A DNA stretch of 46,533 nucleotides from Pseudomonadota bacterium (GTDB taxonomy: Bacteria > Pseudomonadota > Alphaproteobacteria > Rhodospirillales > Magnetospirillaceae): contig JAFAAW010000138.1 of NCBI GenBank assembly GCA_023426365.1, forward strand, positions 1-46,533, read 5' to 3'. The position numbers and the translations under genes are program-made. Below the pieces are notes generated by a model. It saw only the letters and a list, made by a program, of their open reading frames with translations. It did not search any database and was not told the origin of the DNA. This document shows positions 14,723 through 23,775 of the stretch, one piece after another. Position 1 is the first letter of the stretch; every line of letters begins with the position of its first letter.

Positions 14723-16057
14723 CTAGTGGTGCATGGTCTCGCCGTGCAGGGCGAGATCCAGGCCCTCGGTCTCGGCTTCCTTGCCGACGCGCAGGCCAAG
14801 GGTCAGCTCGATCAGCTTGAGCAGCACGATGCTGACCGCACCCGACCACACGATGGTGAGCAGCACGCCCTCGATCTGCAGCCACACCTGGGCGGGGTTG
14901 CCGTCGATCAGGCCGGCCTTGCCCTCGCCGCCGATGGCGGCAACCGCAAACACGCCGGTCAGCACCGCGCCCAGGATGCCGCCCAGGCCGTGGATGCCGA
15001 ACACGTCGAGCGCGTCGTCATAGCCGAACATCTTCTTGAGGCCGAACACGCCCCAATAGCAGACCGGGCCGGCGATCAGGCCCATGATCAGGGCGCCCGA
15101 CACGGTGACGAAGCCGCAGGCGGGGGTGATGACGACCAGGCCGGCCACCGCGCCCGACGCCGCGCCCAAGAGCGACGGCTTGCCCCGGATGATCCATTCC
15201 GCCACCGACCACGACACGATGGCCGCCGAGGTCGCCACCTGGGTGTTGATCATGGAGATGGCCGCGCTGCCGCCAGCGGTCAGCGCCGAACCGGCGTTGA
15301 AGCCGTACCAGCCCACCCACAGCAGGGCCGTACCGATCATGGTCATGGCCAGGTTGTGCGGCGCTAGGCTTTCGGTGCCCAGGCCGGCACGCTTGCCCAC
15401 CATGATGGCGGCGACCAGACCGGCCACGCCCGAGTTGATGTGAACGACGGTGCCGCCGGCGAAGTCCAGCACGCCGTCGCTGCCCAGATAGCCGCCGGGA
15501 CCCCACACCATGTGGGCGACCGGCACATAGACCAGCAGCAGCCACAGCGCCAGGAACAGCATGGCGGAACCGAACTTCATGCGATCGGCCGGGCCGCCCA
15601 GGATCAGGACGGGGGTGATGATGGCAAACGTGCCCTGGAACATCACGAAGACGAGTTCAGGGATGGTGCCCGAAAGGGTGTCGGGCAGAATGCCGGCCAG
15701 CAGAACCTTGTCGAAGCCGCCGAAGAAGGCATTGCCTTCGGTGAAGGCCAGGGAATAGCCGACCACCACCCACAGGATGGACAGCATGCCGGCGCCGAAC
15801 ATGGCCTGCATCAGCATGGACAGCACGTTCTTCTTGCGCACCAGGCCGCCGTAGAACAGGGCCAGGCCGGGAATGGTCATCATCAGCACCAGCAGCGACG
15901 ACACCAGCATCCAGGCGGTGTCGCCCGAATTCAGGGTGGGCGCCGCGGCGGCGGCGGCCTCGGCGACCGCTTCCTGGGCGGCCGCGGCGCCGGAACCGGC
16001 GGCAAGCAGGGCGGCCGCGGCGGCCAGGGGCTTGCCCTTGCGAAGGATGTGCATCAT
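14723..16057 (-). CDS. amtB: Ammonium transporter AmtB
   Basis: 444 residues, from a double ATG (16057/16054) with GGAG upstream. A signal-peptide-like N-terminus with an Ala-rich stretch (residues 8-40) precedes eleven transmembrane helices. Family marks include GDTAWMLVSSLLVLMMTIPGLALFYGGLVRKKN (in parts: FYGGLVRKKN), the pore region HINSGVAGLVAA and FGIHGLGGILGA, which carry the twin-histidine positions. It conducts ammonium into the cell and is closed by binding of non-uridylylated GlnK. It lies 11 bp downstream of glnK in the conserved glnK-amtB order and is expected to be transcribed from the sigma-54 promoter before glnK. Confidence 0.96.
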   Translation of the reverse strand: MMHILRKGKPLAAAAALLAAGSGAAAAQEAVAEAAAAAAPTLNSGDTAWMLVSSLLVLMMTIPGLALFYGGLVRKKNVLSMLMQAMFGAGMLSILWVVVGYSLAFTEGNAFFGGFDKVLLAGILPDTLSGTIPELVFVMFQGTFAIITPVLILGGPADRMKFGSAMLFLALWLLLVYVPVAHMVWGPGGYLGSDGVLDFAGGTVVHINSGVAGLVAAIMVGKRAGLGTESLAPHNLAMTMIGTALLWVGWYGFNAGSALTAGGSAAISMINTQVATSAAIVSWSVAEWIIRGKPSLLGAASGAVAGLVVITPACGFVTVSGALIMGLIAGPVCYWGVFGLKKMFGYDDALDVFGIHGLGGILGAVLTGVFAVAAIGGEGKAGLIDGNPAQVWLQIEGVLLTIVWSGAVSIVLLKLIELTLGLRVGKEAETEGLDLALHGETMHH

Positions 16058-16068
16058 GGCGGCCTCTC

Positions 16069-16407
16069 CTAGATGGCTTCGTTGTCGGTTTCGCCGGTGC
16101 GGATGCGCACCACATGGGCGACCTCGCCCACGAAGATCTTGCCGTCGCCCATCTTGCCGGTGCGGGCGGCAAGCATGACGGCCTCGACCGCCTTGTCGGC
16201 CAGGTCGTCGCTCACCACCAGCTCGACCTTCACCTTGGGCACGAAATGGGCGACGTATTCGGCGCCGCGATAGATTTCGGTCTGGCCCTTCTGGCGGCCG
16301 AACCCCTTGCATTCGGTCACCGTCAGGCCCTGGATGCCGGCGGCGCCCAGGGCGTCGCGCACCTCGTCCAGCTTGAACGGCTTGATGATGGCGGTGATGT
16401 ATTTCAT
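16069..16407 (-). CDS. glnK: Nitrogen regulatory PII protein GlnK
   Basis: 112 residues from the ATG at 16405-16407, the normal PII length; an upstream in-frame extension is not conserved. It starts MKYITAIIKPFKLDEVRDAL, contains the T-loop with GQTEIYRGAEY (Tyr51, the uridylylation site) and ends in the PII signature GDGKIFVGEVAHVVRIRTGE. The protein senses 2-oxoglutarate and ATP/ADP, blocks AmtB at high nitrogen and, in photosynthetic or diazotrophic relatives, also controls nitrogenase switch-off. The next gene is amtB. A consensus -24/-12 promoter lies about 65-80 bp upstream. Confidence 0.96.
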   Translation of the reverse strand: MKYITAIIKPFKLDEVRDALGAAGIQGLTVTECKGFGRQKGQTEIYRGAEYVAHFVPKVKVELVVSDDLADKAVEAVMLAARTGKMGDGKIFVGEVAHVVRIRTGETDNEAI

Positions 16408-16471
16408 GGAATAACCCCCTCTGGGTTGGGCCGATGCCGATGGTGTGGCCCGATGACCTGCACCCAACATG

Positions 16472-16486
16472 GCAAGCGGCGTGCCA
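16472..16486 (-). promoter_or_regulatory. Sigma-54 (-24/-12) promoter of glnK-amtB
   Basis: On the minus strand TGGCACGCCGCTTGC matches the sigma-54 consensus TGGCACG-N4-TTGC exactly, with the invariant GG and GC spaced correctly. Start of transcription would fall near 16460, giving a leader of about 50 bases before glnK. Confidence 0.88.
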
Positions 16487-16494
16487 GACGGCGA

Positions 16495-16524
16495 AACGGC
16501 CGCAACCCTGGGGGTGCGGCCGTT
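16495..16524 (-). terminator. Hairpin between phoB and the glnK promoter
   Basis: AACGGCCGCA (16495-16504) is perfectly complementary to 16515-16524; the inner ACCC/GGGG bases extend the stem. On the minus strand TTTCGCC follows. It probably ends the pst-pho transcript just before the sigma-54 promoter. Confidence 0.65.
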
Positions 16525-16569
16525 CTGCCTGAAAGGTGGTCAGAAGAGGATTTGTCTAAAAAACAGTCA

Positions 16570-16585
16570 GCACCGCAATGGGTGC
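16570..16585. promoter_or_regulatory. Candidate NtrC enhancer site
   Basis: GCACCGCAATGGGTGC has the NtrC half-sites GCACC and GGTGC but a 6-base rather than 5-base centre. It is centred about 117 bp upstream of the predicted glnK start of transcription, a usual enhancer distance. Confidence 0.4.
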
Positions 16586-16616
16586 CTGAATTTTGCGCAT
16601 GCTCGCCGGGCCGCAA

Positions 16617-17315
16617 TCAGGCCGCCTGTCCGTCCATGTCCAGGGCATAGCCGGCGGCGCGCACGGTGCGGATGATGTCGTTCTCGTTCTCGCCGTTCAG
16701 CGCCTTGCGCAGGCGGCGGATGTGAACGTCCACCGTGCGCGGTTCCACATAGATGTCGGGACCCCACACCGCGTTCAGCAATTCCTCGCGCGAGAAGACG
16801 TTGCCCGGGTGCTGCATGAAGAATTGCAGCAGGCGGAACTCGGTGGGACCCAGATGGACCGGGCGGTCGCCGCGGGTGACGCGGTGGGCGGCCAGGTCCA
16901 TGGAGATGTCGGCGAATTGCAGCATGCCCTTGAGCGGCACCGGCTGGACCCGGCGCAGCATGGCGCGGATGCGGGCCATCAGCTCGGGCAGGCTGAACGG
17001 CTTGGTCATGTAATCGTCGGCGCCGGTGTTGAGGCCCCGGATCTTGTCGCCTTCCTCGCCGCGCGCGGTCAGCATGATCACCGGCAGTTCGCGGGTCGCC
17101 TGCTTGCGGCGCAACTGGCGGCAGACCTCGATGCCGGAGAGCGAGGGCAGCATCCAGTCCAGCACCACCAGGTCGGGCTTGCGTTCGGCCACCACCGTCA
17201 GCGCTTCCTCGCCGTCGCCGGCCTCGCAGACGCGATAGCCCTCTTTCTCCAGGTTGTAGCGCAGCATGGTGGCAAGGGCGGCTTCGTCCTCGACGATCAG
17301 GATCAGCGGCTTCAT
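16617..17315 (-). CDS. phoB: Phosphate regulon response regulator PhoB
   Basis: 232 residues. The receiver domain (1-120) has the acidic pair E9/D10 in LILIVEDE, the phospho-acceptor D53 in VVLDWMLPSLSG, and the switch Thr/Lys in MLTARGEEGDK and DDYMTKPFSLPEL. An OmpR-type winged helix (about 135-228) follows, with GPTEFRLLQFFMQHPGNVFSREELL (in part: TEFRLLQFFMQ) and TVDVHIRRLRKAL, both typical of PhoB. It is the last gene of pstSCAB-phoU-phoB and starts 16 bp after phoU. Its kinase gene phoR is absent from the window. It should activate the pst operon from the repeats before pstS. Confidence 0.95.
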   Translation of the reverse strand: MKPLILIVEDEAALATMLRYNLEKEGYRVCEAGDGEEALTVVAERKPDLVVLDWMLPSLSGIEVCRQLRRKQATRELPVIMLTARGEEGDKIRGLNTGADDYMTKPFSLPELMARIRAMLRRVQPVPLKGMLQFADISMDLAAHRVTRGDRPVHLGPTEFRLLQFFMQHPGNVFSREELLNAVWGPDIYVEPRTVDVHIRRLRKALNGENENDIIRTVRAAGYALDMDGQAA

Positions 17316-17331
17316 GACCCGAAATCCCCTC

Positions 17332-18024
17332 TTAGTCCGTTTCGACCGTGTTGCCCTTGGGGCGGGCGCCCTTCAGGGGCGTGCCCACCACCAGGAAATG
17401 CAGCGTTTCGGCGATGTTGGTGGCGTGGTCGCCGATGCGTTCGATATTCTTTGCCATGAACATCAGATGCGTGCACGCGGTGATGGTGCGCGGATCTTCC
17501 ATCATGTAGGTGATCAGTTCGCGGAACAGGCCGGTGTACATGTCGTCCACCTCCTCGTCCCGGTTCCACACCCGGATGGCCTTTTCCACGTCGCGCTCGA
17601 TATAGGCGTCCAGGATGTCCTTCAGGATCTCCTGGACGATGCGCGCCAGATGCAGCACCGCGCTGACCGGCTTGACCGCCGGCAATTGGTTCAGGATCAG
17701 CGTGCGCTTGGCCACGTTGGCGGCGTAATCGGCGATGCGCTCCAGCTCGCTGCTGATCTTGAGCGCGGCGACGATATGACGCAGATCGCTGGCCACCGGC
17801 TGGCGCAGGGCCAGCAGGCGCACGGTGAAGCTCTGGATTTCCTGTTCCAGCTCGTCCACGCGGGCGTCGCCGGCCACCACGCGGGCGGCCAGATCGCTGT
17901 CGCGCTTGCCCAGCGACTGAAGCCCCGCAGCGAATTGCGCCTCGGCCATCCCGCCCATGCGGGCGATGATGTTGGTCAGATGCGCCAGTTCCTCGTCGTA
18001 AGACTTGACCGTATGTTCCGTCAT
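17332..18024 (-). CDS. phoU: Phosphate signalling protein PhoU
   Basis: 230 residues forming two three-helix PhoU repeats. Each shows the acidic metal-binding signature: SSELERIADYAANVAKR near residues 90-106 and IERIGDHATNIAETLHF near 192-208. PhoU sits between the Pst transporter and PhoR and keeps the Pho regulon off when phosphate is plentiful. The gene lies in the usual place after pstB, with a 130-bp gap, and 16 bp before phoB. Confidence 0.95.
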   Translation of the reverse strand: MTEHTVKSYDEELAHLTNIIARMGGMAEAQFAAGLQSLGKRDSDLAARVVAGDARVDELEQEIQSFTVRLLALRQPVASDLRHIVAALKISSELERIADYAANVAKRTLILNQLPAVKPVSAVLHLARIVQEILKDILDAYIERDVEKAIRVWNRDEEVDDMYTGLFRELITYMMEDPRTITACTHLMFMAKNIERIGDHATNIAETLHFLVVGTPLKGARPKGNTVETD

Positions 18025-18154
18025 CTTTTTCTAGCCCTCATGCGCCGGGCGGGGCGCATCCGCGCCCCTTGGCTTGCGCTCGCATAAGCTCGCGGGCGCT
18101 CAATGCGCCGGTCCCTCGCCTCGCTCGCTCCGGAAAGCGGGAAACGCGTGTGCC

Positions 18155-18976
<822 letters not shown>

Positions 18977-18987
18977 GGGTTCAGTTC

Positions 18988-20289
18988 CTACCAGCGACGT
19001 TCGAATTTCTTGCGGAGCAGAATGGCGGCCAGGTTCATGACGGCCAGGAACAGCAGCAGCACGATGATGGCGGCCGAGGTCTTCTCGACGAAGGCGCGCT
19101 CGGGCGAGTCGGCCCACAGATAGACCTGCACCGGCAACACCGTGGCGGGGTCCAGGGGACCGCCGGGGATATCGACGATGAAGGCGACCATGCCGATCAT
19201 CAAGAGCGGCGCCGATTCGCCCAGCGCGCGGGCCATGCCAAGGATGGTGCCGGTCAGGATGCCCGGCAGCGCCAGCGGCAGCACGTGGTCGGTGACCATC
19301 TGCAGCTTGGACGCGCCCATGCCCAGGGCGGCCTCGCGGATCGACGGCGGCACCGCCTTGAGCGAGGCGCGGGCGGCGATGATGATGGTGGGCAGGGTCA
19401 TCAGCGTCAGCACCAGGCCGCCCACCAGCGGCGCCGAGCGCGGCAGGCCGAACACCGCCAGGAATACCGCCAGGCCCAGCAGGCCGAACACGATGGAGGG
19501 CACGGCGGCCAGATTGTTGATGTTGACCTCGATCAGATCGGTCCAGCGGTTCTTGGGGGCGAATTCCTCAAGATAGACCGCGGTCGCCACGCCCAGCGGG
19601 AAGGACAGCAGCAGGGTGACCAGCACCGAATAGAACGAGCCGACCACGGCGCCCCACACGCCGGCCTGGGTGGGATCACGGGAATCGCCGGCGGTGACGA
19701 ACTGCCAGTTGAAGCGCTTGGCAAGCAGGCCCGAGCTTTCCAGCGAGTGCATCCAGCCTATCTGGGCCTCGTTCAGGCGGGCGCCTTCCACATTGGGATC
19801 GCGCGGCAGGAAGCCCTTGTTGGTCATGTCCACGGTGTCCGACGCCGGCAGCCACACCTTGCGGGTGCTGCCCAGCAGCGACGGGTCGGCCAGCACCATC
19901 TCGCGCAGGGTGTCGCCCGCCGACGGCGCCAGCAGGGCGGCCAACTGGCGCTGCGGCGTGCGGCCCGACACCCCGGGGAAGCGCGCCCACAGCGACGCCT
20001 TGGCCAGGCCCAGATAATCGCCGGTCGCCAGCGCGTCGTGGTCGGCGCCCGGCGCCACGCCCAGCGTGGCGGGGTCGAAGGTGACTTCCACCTGGATCTG
20101 GGTCTGGGCGAAGGCGGTCAGGCCCTTGGAGGCGATGCTGACCAGCAGCAGAGCGAGGAAGCCCAGTGCGATGGCGATGGCGGCCATGCCCATCAACTGG
20201 AAGCGGCGTTCGGCGGCGTAGCGGCGCTTGAGGCGGCTCGCCACCACCTCGGCGGCGGGAGCGGAGGTTTGCTCGACCATCTCAGTCAT
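18988..20289 (-). CDS. pstA: Phosphate ABC transporter permease PstA, with extended N-terminal domain
   Basis: 433 residues, well beyond the roughly 300 of E. coli PstA. After a cytoplasmic N-terminus and one transmembrane helix (about 33-55) comes a periplasmic block of about 150 residues (the DUF3333-type extension common in alphaproteobacteria), then five permease helices. The EAA loop is visible as REAALGMGASKLQMVTDHVLPLALPGILTG (in parts: REAALGMGASKL and LPLALPGILTG). It overlaps the end of pstC by 8 bp, so the permease pair is coupled. An alternative ATG nine bases on would drop three residues. Confidence 0.95.
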   Translation of the reverse strand: MTEMVEQTSAPAAEVVASRLKRRYAAERRFQLMGMAAIAIALGFLALLLVSIASKGLTAFAQTQIQVEVTFDPATLGVAPGADHDALATGDYLGLAKASLWARFPGVSGRTPQRQLAALLAPSAGDTLREMVLADPSLLGSTRKVWLPASDTVDMTNKGFLPRDPNVEGARLNEAQIGWMHSLESSGLLAKRFNWQFVTAGDSRDPTQAGVWGAVVGSFYSVLVTLLLSFPLGVATAVYLEEFAPKNRWTDLIEVNINNLAAVPSIVFGLLGLAVFLAVFGLPRSAPLVGGLVLTLMTLPTIIIAARASLKAVPPSIREAALGMGASKLQMVTDHVLPLALPGILTGTILGMARALGESAPLLMIGMVAFIVDIPGGPLDPATVLPVQVYLWADSPERAFVEKTSAAIIVLLLFLAVMNLAAILLRKKFERRW

Positions 20290-21658
20290 ATTGCTCCCTG
20301 TACTTGCGGACCACGTGAAGGGCGACGATGTTGAGGGCGAGGGTGACGAAGAACAGCACCAGGCCCAGCGCGAAGGCGGCCAGGGTCTTGGGGCTGTCGA
20401 ATTCCTGGTCGCCCACCAGCAGGGTGACGATCTGCACGGTGACGGTGGTGACCGCCTCGAACGGATTGGCGGTCAGGTTGGCCGACAGGCCGGCGGCCAT
20501 CACCACGATCATGGTCTCGCCGATGGCGCGGCTGACGGCCAGCAGCACGCCGCCGACGATGCCGGGCAGGGCGGCCGGCAGGATCACCAGCTTGACCGTT
20601 TCCGACTTGGTGGCGCCCAGGCCGTAGGACCCTTCGCGCAGGGAATTGGGAACGGCGGTGATGATGTCGTCGGACAGCGACGACACGAACGGGATGATCA
20701 TGATGCCCATGACCACGCCGGCCACCAGCGCGCTTTCCGAGGCGATGGACAGGCCCAGCGAGCCGCCCAGGTCGCGCACCAGTGGCGCCACCGACAGCGC
20801 CGCGAAGAAGCCGTAGACCACGGTGGGAATGCCGGCCAGGATTTCCAGCAGCGGCTTGGCGATGGCGCGGAAGCGGGGTGCTGCGTATTCGGCCATGTAG
20901 ATGGCCGAAAGCAGGCCCAGCGGCACCGCCACCAGCATGGCGATCAGCGAGATCAGCGCGGTGCCGGCGAACAGCGGCACGGCGCCGAATGCGCCCGAGC
21001 TGCCCACCTGGTCGGCGCGGATCGCCATCTGCGGGCTCCAGGTGGTGCCGAACAGGAACTCGGTCACCGGAACCGACTGGAAGAAGCGCAGGCTTTCGAA
21101 CAGAAGCGACAGCACGATGCCGACGGTGGTGAAGATGGCCGCCGTCGAGCACGCCACCAGGAACACCCGCACCACCCTTTCGACGCCGTTGCGCGCCCGC
21201 AGGTCCGACTTGACCCGGCGATAGGCAAAGGCCAGGCCGCCCGAGGCCAGCGCCAGCGCCAGCGCGGCGATGGCGGTGAACAGGGTGGCGCGCAGTTCGG
21301 AATAGCGCCGCGCTGCTTCCTCGACCACCGGCGACGACGCCGTCATGTCGTAGCGGGCGACGTTGCGCACCTCGTTGTAGAGCAGGTTCAGGCGCTCGTC
21401 GCCCAGGGCCTTGGTTTCCGCCGGCAGGCCGGCCTCCACCAGATGGCGCACCAGCGCCGGCTCGGCGGCCAGCCAGGCGACGACCACCACCAGCGCCGGC
21501 AGGCCGCACCACAGCGCGACGAAATAGCCGTGATAGCGCGGCAGCGAATGCAGCAGGCGCGGATTGCCGCCGGTCGTCGCCAGGGCCTTGCCGCGCCCAA
21601 GGCGATAGCCGATGGACGTCAGCAGCAGCAGCACGACCGTAAGGGTTAGCAATTGCAT
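20282..21658 (-). CDS. pstC: Phosphate ABC transporter permease PstC, with extended N-terminus
   Basis: 458 residues, longer than the roughly 320 of E. coli PstC because of an N-terminal segment with two transmembrane helices (about 1-22 and 45-68) and a periplasmic region up to residue 125. The permease core follows with RVFLVACSTAAIFTTVGIVLSLLFE (in part: STAAIFTTVGIVLSLL) and the EAA loop REGSYGLGATKSETVKLVILPAALPGIVGG (in parts: REGSYGLGATKSE; LPAALPGIVGG). It couples to pstA by an 8-bp overlap. A strong hairpin separates it from pstS. Confidence 0.95.
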   Translation of the reverse strand: MQLLTLTVVLLLLTSIGYRLGRGKALATTGGNPRLLHSLPRYHGYFVALWCGLPALVVVVAWLAAEPALVRHLVEAGLPAETKALGDERLNLLYNEVRNVARYDMTASSPVVEEAARRYSELRATLFTAIAALALALASGGLAFAYRRVKSDLRARNGVERVVRVFLVACSTAAIFTTVGIVLSLLFESLRFFQSVPVTEFLFGTTWSPQMAIRADQVGSSGAFGAVPLFAGTALISLIAMLVAVPLGLLSAIYMAEYAAPRFRAIAKPLLEILAGIPTVVYGFFAALSVAPLVRDLGGSLGLSIASESALVAGVVMGIMIIPFVSSLSDDIITAVPNSLREGSYGLGATKSETVKLVILPAALPGIVGGVLLAVSRAIGETMIVVMAAGLSANLTANPFEAVTTVTVQIVTLLVGDQEFDSPKTLAAFALGLVLFFVTLALNIVALHVVRKYREQYD

Positions 21659-21755
21659 GGAATGTCCGTTTTCCTGTGGGAAACGCGCAACCGGAAATGC
21701 GGTGCTGGCGGAGAAACAGATATCAACAAATCAACGAAAATGCCGAACACGGAAA

Positions 21756-21783
21756 CGGCCGCCCCCGATGCCGGGGGCGGCCG
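21756..21783 (-). terminator. Strong intercistronic hairpin between pstS and pstC
   Basis: CGGCCGCCCCCG (21756-21767) and its perfect complement (21772-21783) form a 12-bp GC stem with a 4-base loop, 9 bp after the pstS stop, followed by TTTCCGTG. It could partly terminate transcription or protect the pstS message, giving more PstS than permease. Confidence 0.75.
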
Positions 21784-21792
21784 CGCCCAGGA

Positions 21793-22827
21793 CTACTTCT
21801 TGCTGATGGGGGTCAGCTCGGCGGCCTTCTTGGCCCATTCCTTGCGCTCGGCGTCGGGCATGGGGATCAGGCCCTTGTCCACCAGATAGCCGTTGGGACC
21901 CCAGGCCTTCTCCGAGGAGAACTCGGCCAGGTATTCCTTGATGCCGGGGATCTGGCCCACGTGGTCCTTCTTGACGTAGAAGTACAGCGGACGCGACACC
22001 GGGTACTTGCCGTCGGCGATGTTCTCGAAGGTCGGCTCCGAACCATCGACCAGCGAGCCCTGGATGCGGTCGGCGTTCTGTTCGAGGAACGAATAGCCGA
22101 AGATGCCCAGCGCCTTGGGGTTGGCTTCCAGCTTCTGGACGATCAGGTTGTCGTTCTCGCCGGCATCGATGTAGACGCCGTCCTCACGCAGGCTGGAGAA
22201 GGTGTTCTTGAAGGCCTTTTCGTCGGTCTTCTTGAGTTCCTTCAGCTCGGGGAACATCTCGGCGCCCGGCTCCATCACCATTTCCAGGAAGGCGTCGCGG
22301 GTACCCGAGGTGGGCGGCGGGCCGAGAACCTCGATCTTCTCGTTGGGCAGGCTGGGGTCGATCTGGTTCCAGGTGGTGTTGGGGTTGGGAACCAGCTTGC
22401 CGCCGACCGGCACGTTCTTGGCCAGCGCCAGGAAGATCTGCTTGCGGGTCAGGGTGTAGCGCGCATGCTTCTTGGTGTTGGCGAGGATGATGCCGTCATA
22501 GCCGAACTTCATCTCGATGATGTCGCCGACGCCGTTCTTGGCGCACATCTCGATTTCCGAGGCCTTGATGGCGCGCGAGGCGTTGGAGATATCCGTGAAG
22601 TCCGGGCCGACGCCCGAGCAGAACAGCTTGAAGCCGCCACCGGTGCCAGTGCTTTCCACCACGGGGGTCTTGAACTTGCCGCTCTTGCCGAACTGCTCGG
22701 CGACCGAGGTGGCGAACGGATAGACGGTGGAGGAACCGGCCATACGGATCTGGTCGCGGGCCTGGGCGACACCGCCGAACGCGACGGTGGCAAGGGCGAT
22801 GGCCGCGACGGCCAGGGTCTTCTTCAT
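21793..22827 (-). CDS. pstS: Periplasmic phosphate-binding protein PstS
   Basis: 344 residues with a signal peptide (MKKTLAVAAIALATVAFGG, cleaved after AQA). The mature start RDQIRMAGSSTVYPFATSV carries the phosphate-binding Ser/Thr loop, and KTPVVESTGTGGGFKLFCSG the second one; GTRDAFLEMVM near residue 170 is the third ligand region. It captures phosphate in the periplasm for PstCAB. It is the first gene of the operon. Upstream lies a 12-bp tandem repeat that may be the PhoB-binding region. Confidence 0.95.
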   Translation of the reverse strand: MKKTLAVAAIALATVAFGGVAQARDQIRMAGSSTVYPFATSVAEQFGKSGKFKTPVVESTGTGGGFKLFCSGVGPDFTDISNASRAIKASEIEMCAKNGVGDIIEMKFGYDGIILANTKKHARYTLTRKQIFLALAKNVPVGGKLVPNPNTTWNQIDPSLPNEKIEVLGPPPTSGTRDAFLEMVMEPGAEMFPELKELKKTDEKAFKNTFSSLREDGVYIDAGENDNLIVQKLEANPKALGIFGYSFLEQNADRIQGSLVDGSEPTFENIADGKYPVSRPLYFYVKKDHVGQIPGIKEYLAEFSSEKAWGPNGYLVDKGLIPMPDAERKEWAKKAAELTPISKK

Positions 22828-22928
22828 GGAATGCTCTCCGAGAGGTCAGCGAGAAGAGGGAAATCAGCCGATTTCCGCGCCGCCACTCTAGCCATCCTGT
22901 GTTACAGCACCGCGAAGCCAGGGTTAAA

Positions 22929-22955
22929 GTTATGTGACAATCGATGTAACAATCG
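22929..22955 (-). promoter_or_regulatory. Candidate PhoB-binding direct repeat upstream of pstS
   Basis: On the minus strand GATTGTTACATC is followed at once by GATTGTCACATA, a 12-bp direct repeat with 10 of 12 matches and GTTAC/GTCAC cores. It resembles a Pho box (TGTCA repeats) but has a period of 12 rather than 11 bp. It lies about 105-128 bp before the pstS start. Confidence 0.5.
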
Positions 22956-23018
22956 CCACCCGCCCCGAAAGGGCGGACAGGCGCGGTTTTCAAGGCTTTG
23001 ACGCGGCCCGAAGCGCAA

Positions 23019-23049
23019 CGCCCCGACGGCCTTGGCGGCGGTCGGGGCG
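23019..23049 (-). terminator. Candidate terminator after rpe
   Basis: CGCCCCGAC (23019-23027) pairs perfectly with GTCGGGGCG (23041-23049). It is 45 bp past the rpe stop. There is no clear U-run, so it may only be a stabilising hairpin. Confidence 0.45.
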
Positions 23050-23093
23050 CTGTCATGAATGTCATCGCCGTCACAAAGGACGGCGCGCCGGTG

Positions 23094-23750
23094 TCAGCCC
23101 CGGGGGCGCGATTCGCGGATCGCGCGAATGTTGGCGGCATAGTCGCTGGTCTTGAACACCGCCGAGCCGGCCACCAGCGCGGTGGCGCCGGCCGCGATCA
23201 CCTTGTGGGCGTTGTCGGCGGTGACGCCGCCATCCACTTCCAGCTCGATGGGCCGGTCGCCGATCATGCGGCGGATGCGCGCGATCTTCTCCAACTGGCT
23301 GTCGATGAAGCTCTGGCCGCCGAAACCGGGGTTCACGCTCATCACCAGGATCAGATCGAGCTTGTCCAGCACGTACTCGATCACGTTCTCGGGCGTGGCC
23401 GGGTTCAGGCTGATGCCGGCCTTCTTGCCCAAGGAACGGATGTATTGCAGCGAGCGGTCGATATGCGCGTCGGCCTCGGCATGCACGGTGATGATGTCGG
23501 CGCCGGCCTTGGCGTAATCCTCGAGATAGGGCTGGGCCGGATTGATCATCAGGTGGACGTCGAAGGTCTTGGTAGTCCACGGCCGGATCGCCTTGATGAT
23601 GGGCGGGCCGAAGGTCAGGTTGGGCACGAAATGGCCGTCCATGACGTCGATATGCACCCAGTCGCAACCGGCCTGGTCGATGGCCTTGACCTCGTCGCCC
23701 AGGCGGGCGAAGTCGGCGGACAGGATGGAAGGGGCGATCTTGACGGTCAT
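23094..23750 (-). CDS. rpe: Ribulose-phosphate 3-epimerase
   Basis: 218 residues from the ATG at 23748-23750, the usual length. A TIM-barrel enzyme that interconverts ribulose 5-phosphate and xylulose 5-phosphate in the pentose-phosphate and Calvin pathways. Signatures are IAPSILSADFARLG at the start, VHIDVMDGHFVPNLTFGPP with metal-binding His and catalytic Asp, VHLMI, MSVNPGFGGQSFI, and the second catalytic Asp in ELEVDGGV. It follows fba and tkt on the same strand, separated from fba by a 26-bp palindrome. Confidence 0.96.
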   Translation of the reverse strand: MTVKIAPSILSADFARLGDEVKAIDQAGCDWVHIDVMDGHFVPNLTFGPPIIKAIRPWTTKTFDVHLMINPAQPYLEDYAKAGADIITVHAEADAHIDRSLQYIRSLGKKAGISLNPATPENVIEYVLDKLDLILVMSVNPGFGGQSFIDSQLEKIARIRRMIGDRPIELEVDGGVTADNAHKVIAAGATALVAGSAVFKTSDYAANIRAIRESRPRG

Positions 23751-23775
23751 GGCGGGTTCCCGAGTGCAATAAGGA

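Noticed and set aside
18025..18154. 130-bp gap between pstB and phoU with GCGCTCGC-like repeats and an ATGCGCC/GGCGCAT stem
   Set aside because: The repeats are short and imperfect and no gene or known RNA fits; probably plain intergenic DNA.
23050..23074. TGTCAT/TGTCAT/GTCAC direct repeats near the rpe 3' end, Pho-box-like
   Set aside because: Core spacings of 9 and 10 bases do not fit the 11-bp Pho box, and no gene starts in the right direction.
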